The position numbers and the translations under genes are program-made. Positions 10,124-19,005 of a stretch of DNA of 64,000 bases are shown here, piece by piece; the first letter of the stretch is position 1; each line of letters opens with the position of its first letter. The stretch is taken from positions 62,001 to 126,000 of the forward strand of contig NZ_QZDU01000008.1 of assembly GCF_009917525.1 (NCBI RefSeq), read 5' to 3'. The notes under the pieces were generated by a model, which saw only the letters and a list, made by a program, of their open reading frames with translations, was not told where the DNA came from and did no database searches. The DNA is from Acutalibacter sp. 1XD8-36. GTDB lineage: Bacteria; Bacillota; Clostridia; Oscillospirales; Acutalibacteraceae.

Positions 10124-10961
10124 GTAAATTATTTAATATTTTCAGGGCAGACTGCTCGGCTTTTTCCGGGTAGGGATATTGCAGTGCCTCGGCACTGGCC
10201 CGGGCTAGGCGGCTGTACAGGTTCGCCAGGGCCCGCAGGGCTTCGGCTGTCTCCAGGCTGTCGTAAGTGGTGAAGCAGCCGCGAAGCCCCTCCCTTACGT
10301 CCTCCCCAGCCCAAAGCTCCAGCAGGCGTCCATTATGCCATACGTCGTAGTACATCGAATGCCGGCACTTCTCGCAGAGCTCTATCATTACCAGGAGAAG
10401 ACTTGAGATGTAGCCGTTCACGCAGGCCACAGCAGTATAGAGCTCGCCGCGCCTTAGTTTCTTAGCGGCCCAGACAATGTGGAACCAGAAGTCGTTTACC
10501 GTGTTTGTATACTCCTGAAGGGACATGGGGCCTCCGAGTATGGGGGCCGGTGCGAATTTTAGGCTTTCTGCCGCGCCCATCCTGTCAAACAGCACCCTGC
10601 TCCCCCGGGCCAGGATACCGCCAAGCTCTCCGGCCCCTATGGCCCGGCTCAGCTGGCCGGGCGTGACTACGACGATATCCACGTCCAGTGAGCCCTCAAA
10701 CAGTATACGTCGCTCCTTGGCTCCAGCCAGTGTCGGCTCTACAAAGGAGATGAGAGGGCTGCCTAGCCGGGATATGAGCGCATCCCCGCAGAGGTATCTC
10801 TCCGGCTCACTTGTGGCAAGTATCAGGTCCAGGTCTGAGAATTGGTCCGCAGGGGTCTGCTCCCGGGTCTGGGAGCCTATCTCGATTATCGCCTTTATGT
10901 CGCTGTCTGCTTCAGCCAGTTTTAAGAGCCGTTGCTTTATCTCTCCAAAACGCTCCGGCAT
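10110..10961 (-). CDS. ANT(6)-like aminoglycoside 6-adenylyltransferase family protein
   Basis: The protein is about 283 residues and fits the streptomycin 6-adenylyltransferase family (PF04439). The nucleotidyltransferase core shows GSQTREQ followed by FSDLDLIL, giving the first two metal-binding Asp. LDVDIVVV supplies the third. The helical C-terminal half contains NDFWFHIVWAAKKLRRGEL, which resembles the substrate-binding half of ANT(6). Chromosomal homologues are common in Clostridia and many have no proven resistance role, so activity on streptomycin is not shown. The ATG at 10961 is preceded by AGGAGGGG; a start at 11009 lacks a site. No mobile element surrounds it. Confidence 0.8.
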   Translation of the reverse strand: MPERFGEIKQRLLKLAEADSDIKAIIEIGSQTREQTPADQFSDLDLILATSEPERYLCGDALISRLGSPLISFVEPTLAGAKERRILFEGSLDVDIVVVTPGQLSRAIGAGELGGILARGSRVLFDRMGAAESLKFAPAPILGGPMSLQEYTNTVNDFWFHIVWAAKKLRRGELYTAVACVNGYISSLLLVMIELCEKCRHSMYYDVWHNGRLLELWAGEDVREGLRGCFTTYDSLETAEALRALANLYSRLARASAEALQYPYPEKAEQSALKILNNLLENQ

Positions 10962-11007
10962 ACTGCCGCCCCTCCTATAAGTCAAATCCAAAACAATTCT
11001 GTATAGC

Positions 11008-11032
11008 AAAAATGCCCTCGGTATGAGGGCAT
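11008..11032 (-). terminator. Terminator of the long fla/che operon
   Basis: On the minus strand an 8-bp stem (11032-11025 with 11019-11012, five-base loop) is followed by TTTTT. It lies 14 bases after the EAL-HDOD stop codon and marks the end of the operon that begins at flgB. Confidence 0.88.
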
Positions 11033-11045
11033 AGAGCTGCTGTTA

Positions 11046-12314
11046 TTATTGGGCTGCCTCCGGCATAGGGGGCTGCTGAGGCGAGATTATCTGCTTCCAG
11101 GTGGCATTCACCGACTCGGTGCAGTTGAAATAGACATTGGTGAGGGTATGGGCGGGAATGCCCAGCTCCTCGGCGTAATTGGTTATCTTTTCCCAGTCCG
11201 CCTGCTCATAGCTGAGCACCAAGTCGTACAGCTGACCGCAGCGGCCCTCGTGGAGCAGTATAGCCGACTTTATCTCCTCTGCAATGGGCACAGTGGAGAG
11301 TATCTCCTCCATTGGGGCGTCGATAAGGTGCTCAAGGGTGGAGAACATGCCCATTAGGTATGCGTCCGAGCGGGAGATGGGCATACCCTTTATGAAGCGC
11401 ATAAGCTCACTGCAGAAGCTGGCGCGCATGAAGGAGACCTTCAGGAACTCCTCGGCGGTCTCGTCTATCTCGTCATTGGCGTTGGTGGTACTCAAAAGGT
11501 ATATCCACTGCTTGAGCTGGGAAATACCCAGGCTAACCAGGGCCTGGCGAATCGTAGTTATCTTATTGGTGGTGAAGTACGCCGAGTTTGCCACGCGCAG
11601 AAGGCCGTATGTAAGGGTGGCGTCCATGGAGATAATCTGCTCTATCTCCTCCATGTCCGGCTCCTCCTTCACCACGGCTACCATGAGCCTGAAGAAGTTG
11701 CTCTGGAGATACCCGCTGGAGTGGGCCTTTGTAGCCAGCTGCTTTGCAACATAGCTGCCCTCCAGGGCGTACACGCCCAGCTCGATGGCGGCTTTATAAA
11801 GCTCCTCGTCATCGACGTTGGTAGCTATGACCTTCTTGTTCATGCTTCCGGCAAGGTTGACGATATTCTTTGCGCTTATAAGGTTTGTGGTCTTTACATT
11901 CAGCTTGATATAGTCGATAAAGTCAATCAATGACAGGTATCTCGGCGCAAACTGGAACTCGTTCACCGCAATCTTATAGCCGTCTCTGGCGTACTGCTGC
12001 ACAAAACGCAGGGCAAGGGGATGTATCACCACGCTGTCATCTATCTGTATTACCAGGTTCTCCTTGGGGAACAGCGCAGGGGTCTTCTTCATCAGCAGGG
12101 TAGTGGTAAAGGTCATGAAATGCAGGGCGTCTGTCAGGGACTTCTCCACATTCTGCATAAGGAAGCTGTATACCGTGTCGGCTACGGCAAACTCGTTAGA
12201 GCTCTCGTCGCTGTTGCCATAGGCCTGGTTCTCCCCATAGTACAGCAGCTCGTATGCTACAATCTGGTTTTTATCATTCTTGACCGGCTGCCGGACGATG
12301 TATCTCTCTCTCAT
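11046..12314 (-). CDS. EAL-HDOD signalling protein with degenerate EAL domain
   Basis: The protein is 422 residues with an N-terminal EAL-like domain (about 1-195) and a C-terminal HDOD domain (about 200-395), the YuxH architecture. The EAL signature reads ELL. The usual catalytic positions are replaced: FMTFTT where FxNxS is expected, VNEF in place of the DDFG-type motif, and ATNVDD in place of AEGVE. c-di-GMP hydrolysis is therefore unlikely; ligand binding or a scaffold role is possible. HDOD domains are helical HD-like domains without the catalytic HD pair and often act in signalling. It is the last gene of the fla/che operon, just after cheV, which suggests a role in motility control. 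Confidence 0.88.
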   Translation of the reverse strand: MRERYIVRQPVKNDKNQIVAYELLYYGENQAYGNSDESSNEFAVADTVYSFLMQNVEKSLTDALHFMTFTTTLLMKKTPALFPKENLVIQIDDSVVIHPLALRFVQQYARDGYKIAVNEFQFAPRYLSLIDFIDYIKLNVKTTNLISAKNIVNLAGSMNKKVIATNVDDEELYKAAIELGVYALEGSYVAKQLATKAHSSGYLQSNFFRLMVAVVKEEPDMEEIEQIISMDATLTYGLLRVANSAYFTTNKITTIRQALVSLGISQLKQWIYLLSTTNANDEIDETAEEFLKVSFMRASFCSELMRFIKGMPISRSDAYLMGMFSTLEHLIDAPMEEILSTVPIAEEIKSAILLHEGRCGQLYDLVLSYEQADWEKITNYAEELGIPAHTLTNVYFNCTESVNATWKQIISPQQPPMPEAAQ

Positions 12315-12329
12315 AATTTGTGACCTTCC

Positions 12330-13277
12330 TTACACCGCCGGGCGTTCTGCCTTGGCTTCCTTTTTCTTTTCAAGCAACACGTCCATTACATGGACCAGCT
12401 TGCCAATCTCGGGCTTGCTCATCTGCTCGTCGGCGCCCAGCTCCTTACCCTTAATGCGCATCTCCTCGTTTATCAGCGACGAGAAAATTATGAGGGGTAT
12501 ATGCTTCATATCCGGGTCGCTCTTCACAAGCTTTGTGAGCCTGTGCCCATCCATCTGGGGCATTTCAATATCCGTAACTATCAGGGCCGCCTGCTCATCA
12601 AGGGTCCCGTTTTTCTTGGCCTGGGACAGGAAGTTCCACAAATCATGCCCGTTGGGGAACATGCGCAGGTTTATGTAGCCGGCCTTATTCAGGCACTCCT
12701 GTATCATATGCGACAGGAGTATAGAGTCCTCAGCTACTAAAACAGGCACCTCGTTGCGCTGGCGCTCGCCCATCTCCTCTATCTCACTGACCTTTATAGA
12801 TGTGGAGGGGGATATCTCCGCCACTATGCGCTCGAAGTCCAGTATGGTGACCAAGTCCTTGCCGCACTGGGCTATACCTGTGGCTACGCCGTCGTTGCCG
12901 CCGCTTATGGTGTTGTCAGGCTTCTGGATGTCCTTCCAGGAGACTGTGGCAATGCCCACCACCGTATGAATGCGGAAGGCCACGGTCATTTTGTTGAAGC
13001 CGGTAAGTATAAACAGGTCGTCGGGCTTGGGCTCATAATTATTCACACCCAGATATTTGGGGAGGTTTATGACCGTTATCACCTCTTCCCTGGGCTTGAA
13101 GATGCCCTCCACCGCCTCGTGGGTGTGGGGCATGAACTTCACCGGCTCTGAAATCATTATCTGCTGTACCTTGGCAACATTGATGCCGTAAAGGACTCCG
13201 TCAATGGAGAACTGCATTATTTGCATTTCATTCGTACCGGACTCCAGCAGTATGTCGTCGTTCATTACTATGGCCAT
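12330..13277 (-). CDS. cheV: CheV coupling protein (CheW domain plus receiver)
   Basis: The protein is 315 residues. Residues about 15-165 form a CheW-like domain that links chemoreceptors to CheA. Residues about 175-305 form a receiver domain with the phospho-acceptor Asp near position 237 in IVTDIEMPQMDG and the Lys in MSKPEIG. CheV is the phosphorylatable coupling protein used for adaptation in Firmicutes. Here it takes the place of CheW inside the fla/che operon, while the simple CheW lies with cheR and cheB at about 58 kb. GGGAG precedes the ATG, and it is 17 bases from cheD. Confidence 0.93.
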   Translation of the reverse strand: MAIVMNDDILLESGTNEMQIMQFSIDGVLYGINVAKVQQIMISEPVKFMPHTHEAVEGIFKPREEVITVINLPKYLGVNNYEPKPDDLFILTGFNKMTVAFRIHTVVGIATVSWKDIQKPDNTISGGNDGVATGIAQCGKDLVTILDFERIVAEISPSTSIKVSEIEEMGERQRNEVPVLVAEDSILLSHMIQECLNKAGYINLRMFPNGHDLWNFLSQAKKNGTLDEQAALIVTDIEMPQMDGHRLTKLVKSDPDMKHIPLIIFSSLINEEMRIKGKELGADEQMSKPEIGKLVHVMDVLLEKKKEAKAERPAV

Positions 13278-13294
13278 TTTCCTGACTCCCTTCG

Positions 13295-13783
13295 TTACAG
13301 TATGATATCCTGTTTGCCGTAGCTCTTTATGGTAGCCTTGCCTGTTGCAGGGTCAAATGACAGCGTGCGCGCCACCGAGCCCCCTACGTCCTCAGCTATC
13401 AGCCGGATACCCTCGGCCTTGAGCACTTTATGTACGCTCTCAATATTCCTCTGCCCTATGTTCCCCAGGGCCCCTGAGCCGGACACCGCGAACATCTTGG
13501 CCCCTCCGGCCACCTTCGCCGTTATCCTGACTTTCCTGGCGCCCTTGGCCTCCATCTGCCTGAGGGTCTCGCGTATGCCGGTATCCGCGTACTTCATTGT
13601 GTTGGTGCGGCCTGCCTCCATGTTCAGCGGCAGCATTATATGTATCATTGCAGCCAGCCGCACATTTGGGTCCAGGAGGCATATTCCACAGCAGGAGCCC
13701 AGCGCGTATGTGATGAGCTCGTTGCCCTGGTTTGTCATCTTCATGTCTGCAATGCCTATAACTAATTTAGAACTGTTAGCCAT
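13295..13783 (-). CDS. cheD: Chemoreceptor glutamine deamidase CheD
   Basis: CheD deamidates receptor glutamines and binds CheC to increase its phosphatase activity. The protein is 162 residues, normal for the family. The catalytic triad known from Thermotoga CheD is visible at matching spacing: Thr25 in the strand before LGSCCGICL, Cys31 in GSCCGI and His48 in MIHIMLP. The C-terminus contains NIGQRNIESV and DVGGSVARTLSFDPATG, typical of CheD. The gene overlaps the end of cheC by 8 bases, so the partners are translationally coupled. Confidence 0.95.
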   Translation of the reverse strand: MANSSKLVIGIADMKMTNQGNELITYALGSCCGICLLDPNVRLAAMIHIMLPLNMEAGRTNTMKYADTGIRETLRQMEAKGARKVRITAKVAGGAKMFAVSGSGALGNIGQRNIESVHKVLKAEGIRLIAEDVGGSVARTLSFDPATGKATIKSYGKQDIIL

Positions 13784-14402
13784 CTTCCACGCCCAGCTTT
13801 CTCAAAAGGAAATTGAGTGACCTGATATCGGGGGACAGTATCAGGCGGCAGGGCAGCTCGTGTCCGTCGCAGGAAAAATTACCCCCGATGGCCATAAGAT
13901 AATCAGACTGCCCGCCGTACTCGGCCATGGGCACCGTCAGTATCGCGCCCTGCATGTCAACTGTCAGGCAGGGCACTGTGAGGTCCACCTTTATGTCCGC
14001 TAGGTTTGACATGGCGTTAATAAACGTGGATATCATGATGTTTCCAACCTCCACCAGGGCGGAACGCTCAAGCTCAGCCAGCTGGCTGTAGTCCTGGATG
14101 GAGACGGATAGCATACGCTCAAGGATAATATTTATAAACTCAAGGGGCTGCACTGAGAGCATTATGCCGTTAATCTGACCGCCGATGTGCACCAGCACTC
14201 CGGCTGTCACCGGCTCGGGGCCGCCTATCCAGTCAATGGCCTCGTTGAACTCCATAATGCGTACCTCGGGCAGGGTGATATGCACCGGGCAGCCCAGCAT
14301 ACCGGAAAGTGCCGTAGCCGCGTTGCCGGTGCCTATACTGCCTATTTCCCTGAGGGTGTCCATCTCCAGGCTGTTAAGTTCCTGGTAGTTTTTTATTGTC
14401 AT
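13776..14402 (-). CDS. cheC: CheY-P phosphatase CheC
   Basis: CheC dephosphorylates CheY-P and partners with CheD. The protein is 208 residues with two pseudo-symmetric halves. The family active-site pattern is D/S-x3-E-x2-N. The second site is intact (SALVEVGN). The first reads DTLREIGS with Ser22 where Asn is expected, so the first site may be weak or inactive. FliY in this same operon keeps both sites intact. CheC lies directly after the flhO/flhP rod genes and overlaps cheD. Confidence 0.93.
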   Translation of the reverse strand: MTIKNYQELNSLEMDTLREIGSIGTGNAATALSGMLGCPVHITLPEVRIMEFNEAIDWIGGPEPVTAGVLVHIGGQINGIMLSVQPLEFINIILERMLSVSIQDYSQLAELERSALVEVGNIMISTFINAMSNLADIKVDLTVPCLTVDMQGAILTVPMAEYGGQSDYLMAIGGNFSCDGHELPCRLILSPDIRSLNFLLRKLGVEDG

Positions 14403-14425
14403 CCGATTACCTCCAGCCTATATAA

Positions 14426-15169
14426 TTATCTGCGCAAATCATTCACCGTTGTCTCAATCTCGTCAGAGGTCTGTATCATTTTCAACGCGTAAGTGAAGGA
14501 CCGCTGAGATTCTATCACCTTTGATATTTCGTTTGCAAGGTCCGCGTTTGACTGCTCCAGCTTGCCCTGGACCAGCTTGCCACTGCCGACCCTCAGGCCG
14601 CCGTTTTTCTCAATGGGCACAAAACGGTTCTCACTGACGCTGAGCATTCCGTTGGTGTTCACAAAGTCAAAGATACCCACCGGCAGCATTTCAGCCATGT
14701 TCTGGGAGTCGTCGGCGTCCACCTCTACAAGCCGCCCGTCGCGGCCCATTACAAAGCGCCCCAGTCCGTCCGAGAGATACCAGCGGGTCTCCATCTCCCC
14801 GGCCTCGTTCTCAAGCATATACTGGGACATGGTAAAGGAGCCGTCCCGGGTATAGGTGTACTCTCCGCTTGAGGGCTCCCACAGTGCGAAGAAGCCGTCG
14901 CCGTTTATGGCGTAGTCCAGGGCCCTGCCGGTGTCGGCAAAGCCGCTCTGGTGGAAGTCCGTGTCGGCGGACACCATGTAGGCGCCGGTGCCCCGGGGCA
15001 TTTCGTCCTGCTGGGCGCCCTGGATATAGGCGTACATCAGGTCGGAGAACACCGGGCGCTTGGCCTTGAAGCCGTAGTTGTTTATGTTGGCTATATTGTT
15101 GCCATGGACATTCAGGCGCTCCTGCTGCTGCCAGGCCCCCACTGCCGCTGTATAAAAGGATTGGTTCAT
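14426..15169 (-). CDS. flhP: Distal rod / hook-basal body protein, FlgG/FlhP type
   Basis: The protein is 247 residues. The N-terminal motif (NVHGNNIANINNYGFKAKR) and the C-terminal motif (VQGKLEQSNADLANEISKVIESQRSF) are the coiled-coil-forming ends shared by rod, hook and hook-associated proteins. It is exported by the flagellar type III system and builds the rod. The order with its upstream neighbour matches Bacillus flhO-flhP, the FlgF/FlgG equivalents; which of the pair is strictly FlgG is an inference. Confidence 0.9.
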   Translation of the reverse strand: MNQSFYTAAVGAWQQQERLNVHGNNIANINNYGFKAKRPVFSDLMYAYIQGAQQDEMPRGTGAYMVSADTDFHQSGFADTGRALDYAINGDGFFALWEPSSGEYTYTRDGSFTMSQYMLENEAGEMETRWYLSDGLGRFVMGRDGRLVEVDADDSQNMAEMLPVGIFDFVNTNGMLSVSENRFVPIEKNGGLRVGSGKLVQGKLEQSNADLANEISKVIESQRSFTYALKMIQTSDEIETTVNDLRR

Positions 15170-15185
15170 CTAACCCTGTGCCTCC

Positions 15186-15944
15186 TTACTGTAATCTGCC
15201 CAGGTCGCCTGAAGCATGGCTCATTACCTGGTCATACATCTTTGTGAGCGTCGCGGAGCTCTGGTAGGCCCGCTGGGTGCTTATCATCTTTACCATCTGC
15301 TGGGCCAGCCCCACGTTGGAGCGCTCCAGCATACCGTGGTGCAGGCGCACCGTATCGGCCTCCGGCTGGGCCCCGCCCGGGTCAAACATGCCCATCGGGT
15401 CCTTTACAAGGCCCTCGGTATCCTCAAACACATACACACCTATCTGGCCCAAAAAGCCGCCGTTTTGGGTATACATGCGCCCGAAATCGTCCGTGCTTAT
15501 CTTATCGGTCACAAGGGCTATCTCCTCGCCGTTTACGTCAAGCACGCGCCCGTGGTCCGGCAGGCTCAGATACCCCTCCTCGTCAAGGGAGAAGTCACCC
15601 GCCCGGGTGTAGCGTATGCCGGCGTCGGTCTGGATGGCGAAGAAGCCCCGCCCGTCGTCGTCTATAGCAAAGTCCAGGGGCATGCCTGTCTCGTCGAAGC
15701 TGCCCTGGGTATAGTCGGTGTAAAGCTGGCTTGGAACGGTGGCATAGCTGCGCTCGCCGATATCTATAAAGTTCTTGTCCTTGTTCCCCACCAGGCTGTA
15801 CATTACCTCGTCGAAGGTCTGCCCGGTGAAGGTGTCCACCTTAAAGCCGGTGGTTGCCACATTTGCCATATTATTGGATATAACATCCAGGTGCTTGCCG
15901 TGGGTTATCATTCCGGAAGCTAGATTGTAAAAGCCGCTAAACAT
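15186..15944 (-). CDS. flhO: Rod / hook-basal body protein, FlgF/FlhO type
   Basis: The protein is 252 residues with the rod-family N-terminal signature (LDVISNNMANVATTGFK) and the C-terminal signature (LERSNVGLAQQMVKMISTQRAYQ). The middle (GRGFFAIQTDAGIRYTRAGDFSLD) is the typical FlgF/FlgG core. It is 16 bases upstream of its paralogue. It is preceded by a possible internal promoter with a palindrome between 15978 and 16006. Confidence 0.9.
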   Translation of the reverse strand: MFSGFYNLASGMITHGKHLDVISNNMANVATTGFKVDTFTGQTFDEVMYSLVGNKDKNFIDIGERSYATVPSQLYTDYTQGSFDETGMPLDFAIDDDGRGFFAIQTDAGIRYTRAGDFSLDEEGYLSLPDHGRVLDVNGEEIALVTDKISTDDFGRMYTQNGGFLGQIGVYVFEDTEGLVKDPMGMFDPGGAQPEADTVRLHHGMLERSNVGLAQQMVKMISTQRAYQSSATLTKMYDQVMSHASGDLGRLQ

Positions 15945-15977
15945 AAGTATTGTCCCCCATACATTGACTTATATATG

Positions 15978-15996
15978 ATTATACCACGATTCGTGG
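15978..15996 (-). promoter_or_regulatory. Extended -10 box with abutting 13-bp palindrome before flhO
   Basis: On the minus strand the sequence CCACGAATCGTGG (15996-15984, a perfect inverted repeat around one central base) is followed directly by TATAAT (15983-15978). Its last two bases create a TGG extended -10. The -35 position holds only GTGCAA. This looks like an operator-controlled or activator-dependent internal promoter within the fla/che operon; no regulator can be assigned. Confidence 0.45.
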
Positions 15997-16045
15997 CTCA
16001 TTGCACTAGGTAAATCAGATTTTTTTGAGAAAATTACAAATTTTT

Positions 16046-16831
16046 TTACTCCCCGCTGAGATACTTTTCCATCAGCACCTTCAGCTTCTGTACCGCCCGG
16101 GCGTGTATCTGGGATACCCTTGGTGGGGTGATGTCCATTACCGCCGCGATATCCTTCATCTTCAGGTTCTGCTCATAGTACAGGGAGAGCACCAGCTGCT
16201 CGTTCTCCTTCATGGTGCTGATGGCCTGGGCCAAGGTCTCAGTGAGCTCCTCATTCATGAGCTTCTGCTCAGGGGCGCTCTCGGCGCCGCCCTCTGTGCC
16301 CGGGTCTGAGGGCCATAGGTCGCTGCTGTCGAAAAGCTCCTGGAGTGAGAGGATATTGTGCAGGGAGGCGTTGGCCATTGCCTCCTGGTACTCCTCCATG
16401 CTTATCCCCAGTCGCTCAGCCACCTGGGCCTCGGTGGGTATCTGCCCTGTCTCGTTATAGAGCTCGGTAGTCGCCCGCTCTATCCGCTGGGCCCGCTGGC
16501 GCACTGTGCGGGGCACCCAGTCCTGCTGGCGGGCAAGGTCAACTATCATCCCCCGGATGCGCTTTGCAACATAAACCTCAAAGCGGCCCCGCTCCGGGTC
16601 GAACTTGTCGACGGCCTCGGCAAGGACTATAAGCCCCTCGTTTATTATGTCGTCCAGCTGGGTGAAACTGCAGAAGACTCCCCTTATCTGCAGGGCAATG
16701 CTCTTTATGAGCCCCGTGTACCGCATGGCTATTTCCCACTTGAGCTGCTGGTCACCGCTCTCGCGGTATATTTCAAACAGCTCCTCAGTGGTCATGTCTT
16801 CATAGTTTTTGCCTGTGGCCGCGGGGGTCAT
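16046..16831 (-). CDS. fliA: Flagellar sigma-28 factor (FliA/SigD)
   Basis: This sigma factor directs RNA polymerase to late flagellar and chemotaxis genes and is held inactive by FlgM. The protein is 261 residues. Region 2 is seen in INEGLIVLAEAVDKFDPERGRFEVYVAKRIRGMIVD, region 3 around VPRTVRQRAQRIERA, and region 4 in LVLSLYYEQNLKMKDIAAVMDITPPRVSQIHARA with its helix-turn-helix. (Motifs are quoted as landmarks; the boundaries are approximate.) It is encoded near the distal end of the operon, as in Bacillus, where distance from the promoter limits its level. Its start overlaps the flhA stop by 4 bases. Confidence 0.95.
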   Translation of the reverse strand: MTPAATGKNYEDMTTEELFEIYRESGDQQLKWEIAMRYTGLIKSIALQIRGVFCSFTQLDDIINEGLIVLAEAVDKFDPERGRFEVYVAKRIRGMIVDLARQQDWVPRTVRQRAQRIERATTELYNETGQIPTEAQVAERLGISMEEYQEAMANASLHNILSLQELFDSSDLWPSDPGTEGGAESAPEQKLMNEELTETLAQAISTMKENEQLVLSLYYEQNLKMKDIAAVMDITPPRVSQIHARAVQKLKVLMEKYLSGE

Positions 16832-18924
16832 GTTGCCACCGCCCTTCTGGCTGCGGGCTGCTGCATTGTGACGTTGCCAAGGGACTGTATCTGCACCGTG
16901 CCCACTATCTCACTGAAGGAGAGCACGTAGAGGTTGGCGAAATACTGGGACAGGAGCCTGCTCAGATATATGCGCACCACCTGGCTTGTAAGGAGTATCG
17001 GCGACTGGCCCAGCTCTGCAAACTTTGGCATATGCTCTGCAAGCTGGGTTATCAGGGCCTGGATAAGGTCGGGCTCCATGGCAAGGTAGATACCGTGCTC
17101 GTTCTTCGTGAGGGAGGCCACAACCCGGCGCTCCACCTCGGCGTCAAGTGTGATGGCTCTAAGCTGTCCGTCCTGGCAGAAGCGCCGGGTGATGGTACGG
17201 CTCAGGGCATTTCGCACGCTCTCGGTAATAAGGTCCGGGTCCCTGGTGGTGCCCATTGCGTCCACCATGGTCTCCAAGATTGTCTGCATATCCCTGATGG
17301 GTATGCCCTCCATCAGCAGATTGCGAAGGACCTTTTCAAGCAGTGCGTAGGATATAACTGCCGGACAGGCCTCCTCCACCAGCTCCGGGGAGGTCTTCTT
17401 CAGGTTTTCCACAAGCTGTATGGTCTCTGTACGGGTCAGCAGCTCGTGGGCGTACTTCTTTATAGTTTCAGAGAGGTGGGTCAGGATAACGGACAGGGGG
17501 TCTATGACCGTGTAGCCGTATATCTCTGCCATCTCCTTGTTTTCAGGCAGAATCCACCTGGATGGAATACCGTAGGCGGGCTCCACCGTCTCTATGCCGT
17601 CTATCTCACCCAAGGGCTTCGAGGGCTCCAGAGCCAGGTAGTAGTCCACAAGGATTTCGCCCTTCGCGACTTCCTCGCCCTTCACCTTTATGGTGTACTG
17701 GTTTGTCCCGATAACCGAGCTGTCGTGCATTCGCACCGTCGGCACCACAAAGCCCATCTCCTGGGCGTACTGCCGCCGGAAGATAACTATGCGGTTTATG
17801 AGTTTGCCGCCGCTGCTCTCGTCCACAAGGGGTATCAGGCTGTAGCCCACCTCCATCTCAATGGGCTCCACCGCAAGGAGCGGGTATACGTTGCTCACAT
17901 CCCTGTAGTAGTCGGCCTCCTGGGGCGCGGCCTCGGGCTCCACCTCCTGGGGCGCGGCCTCCATGGCCTCCTGAGCCTGGCGCTCGGCGCGCATTTTCCG
18001 GCTGAGCAGCAGACCGCCGGTTATGAGTATCGCCGCCACAATGCCCAGGGCAACGTGGGGGGTGTTTGGCATTAGGGCAAGGAATATCAGCGCGGCTCCG
18101 GCGGTTATAATGGCCCGGGGCTGGGCGCTGAACTGCTTTATCATGTCGGTGTTCAGGCTGCCGTCGGACACCGAGCGTGTGACTATCATGCCGGTGGCTG
18201 TGGAAATCATCAGGGCGGGCAGCTGGCTCACAAGGCCGTCACCGATGGTGACTATGGAATACTCTGAGAAGACCGTACCGATGTCCAGGCCCCTATAGAC
18301 CATGCCCATGATAACGCCGCCTATCAGATTGATGGCGGTGATAATAAGGGACATGACCGCGTCGCCCTTGACTATCTTCGTGGCGCCGTCCATGGCTCCG
18401 TAGAAGTCGGCCTCCCGCTGTATTTTTTCCCGGCGCAGACGTGCCTCCTGCTCGTCGATAAGGCCGGTGTTAAGGTCCGCGTCAATAGCCATCTGCTTAC
18501 CGGGCATGGCGTCCAGGGTGAAGCGCGCCGCGACCTCAGCCACGCGCTCGGCGCCCTTGGTGATAACGATAAACTGCACCATGACGATGATGAAGAAGAT
18601 GATGAAGCCTATGACTACGTTGCCGCTGGTAATCAGGTTTCCGAAGGCGGCGATAACGTCTCCCGCATAGCCGTCCCAGAGTATCATCCGCGTGGATGAT
18701 ACGTTCAGCCCCAGACGGAACAGGGTGGTGATAAGCAACAGGGACGGGTATATGGAGAACTCAAGGGTCTCCTTAATATTCATGGTGATAAGCAGTATCA
18801 CGATAGACAGCGATATGTTTATTACCAGTAAGACGTCCAGCAGGAAGGCGGGCAGAGGCAGGATAAGGAAGAGCACTACGACAACTACGAACAGTGAGAT
18901 AGAGTTATTCAGTATCCGCTTCAT
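16828..18924 (-). CDS. flhA: Flagellar export gate protein FlhA
   Basis: FlhA is the largest membrane component of the flagellar type III export gate. The protein is 698 residues, normal length. The N-terminal half has about eight membrane helices. The conserved cytoplasmic loop between them contains the FHIPEP-family stretch GAERVAEVAARFTLDAMPGKQ. The C-terminal cytoplasmic half binds chaperone-substrate complexes. It lies between flhB and fliA. In Bacillus flhF and flhG follow flhA; here they are absent and fliA follows at once. Confidence 0.96.
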   Translation of the reverse strand: MKRILNNSISLFVVVVVLFLILPLPAFLLDVLLVINISLSIVILLITMNIKETLEFSIYPSLLLITTLFRLGLNVSSTRMILWDGYAGDVIAAFGNLITSGNVVIGFIIFFIIVMVQFIVITKGAERVAEVAARFTLDAMPGKQMAIDADLNTGLIDEQEARLRREKIQREADFYGAMDGATKIVKGDAVMSLIITAINLIGGVIMGMVYRGLDIGTVFSEYSIVTIGDGLVSQLPALMISTATGMIVTRSVSDGSLNTDMIKQFSAQPRAIITAGAALIFLALMPNTPHVALGIVAAILITGGLLLSRKMRAERQAQEAMEAAPQEVEPEAAPQEADYYRDVSNVYPLLAVEPIEMEVGYSLIPLVDESSGGKLINRIVIFRRQYAQEMGFVVPTVRMHDSSVIGTNQYTIKVKGEEVAKGEILVDYYLALEPSKPLGEIDGIETVEPAYGIPSRWILPENKEMAEIYGYTVIDPLSVILTHLSETIKKYAHELLTRTETIQLVENLKKTSPELVEEACPAVISYALLEKVLRNLLMEGIPIRDMQTILETMVDAMGTTRDPDLITESVRNALSRTITRRFCQDGQLRAITLDAEVERRVVASLTKNEHGIYLAMEPDLIQALITQLAEHMPKFAELGQSPILLTSQVVRIYLSRLLSQYFANLYVLSFSEIVGTVQIQSLGNVTMQQPAARRAVAT

Positions 18925-19005
18925 CTGCTTTCCTCCTTCCGCAGGTTTTGGTTGATGGTTTCAGTCAAGATAAATTTATATGTCATATATATTGTCACGG
19001 CCTAA

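Noticed and set aside
10110-10961. ANT(6)-like gene as part of a mobile resistance element
   Set aside because: No transposase, integrase, inverted repeat or composition shift is visible around it; it looks like a resident chromosomal gene.
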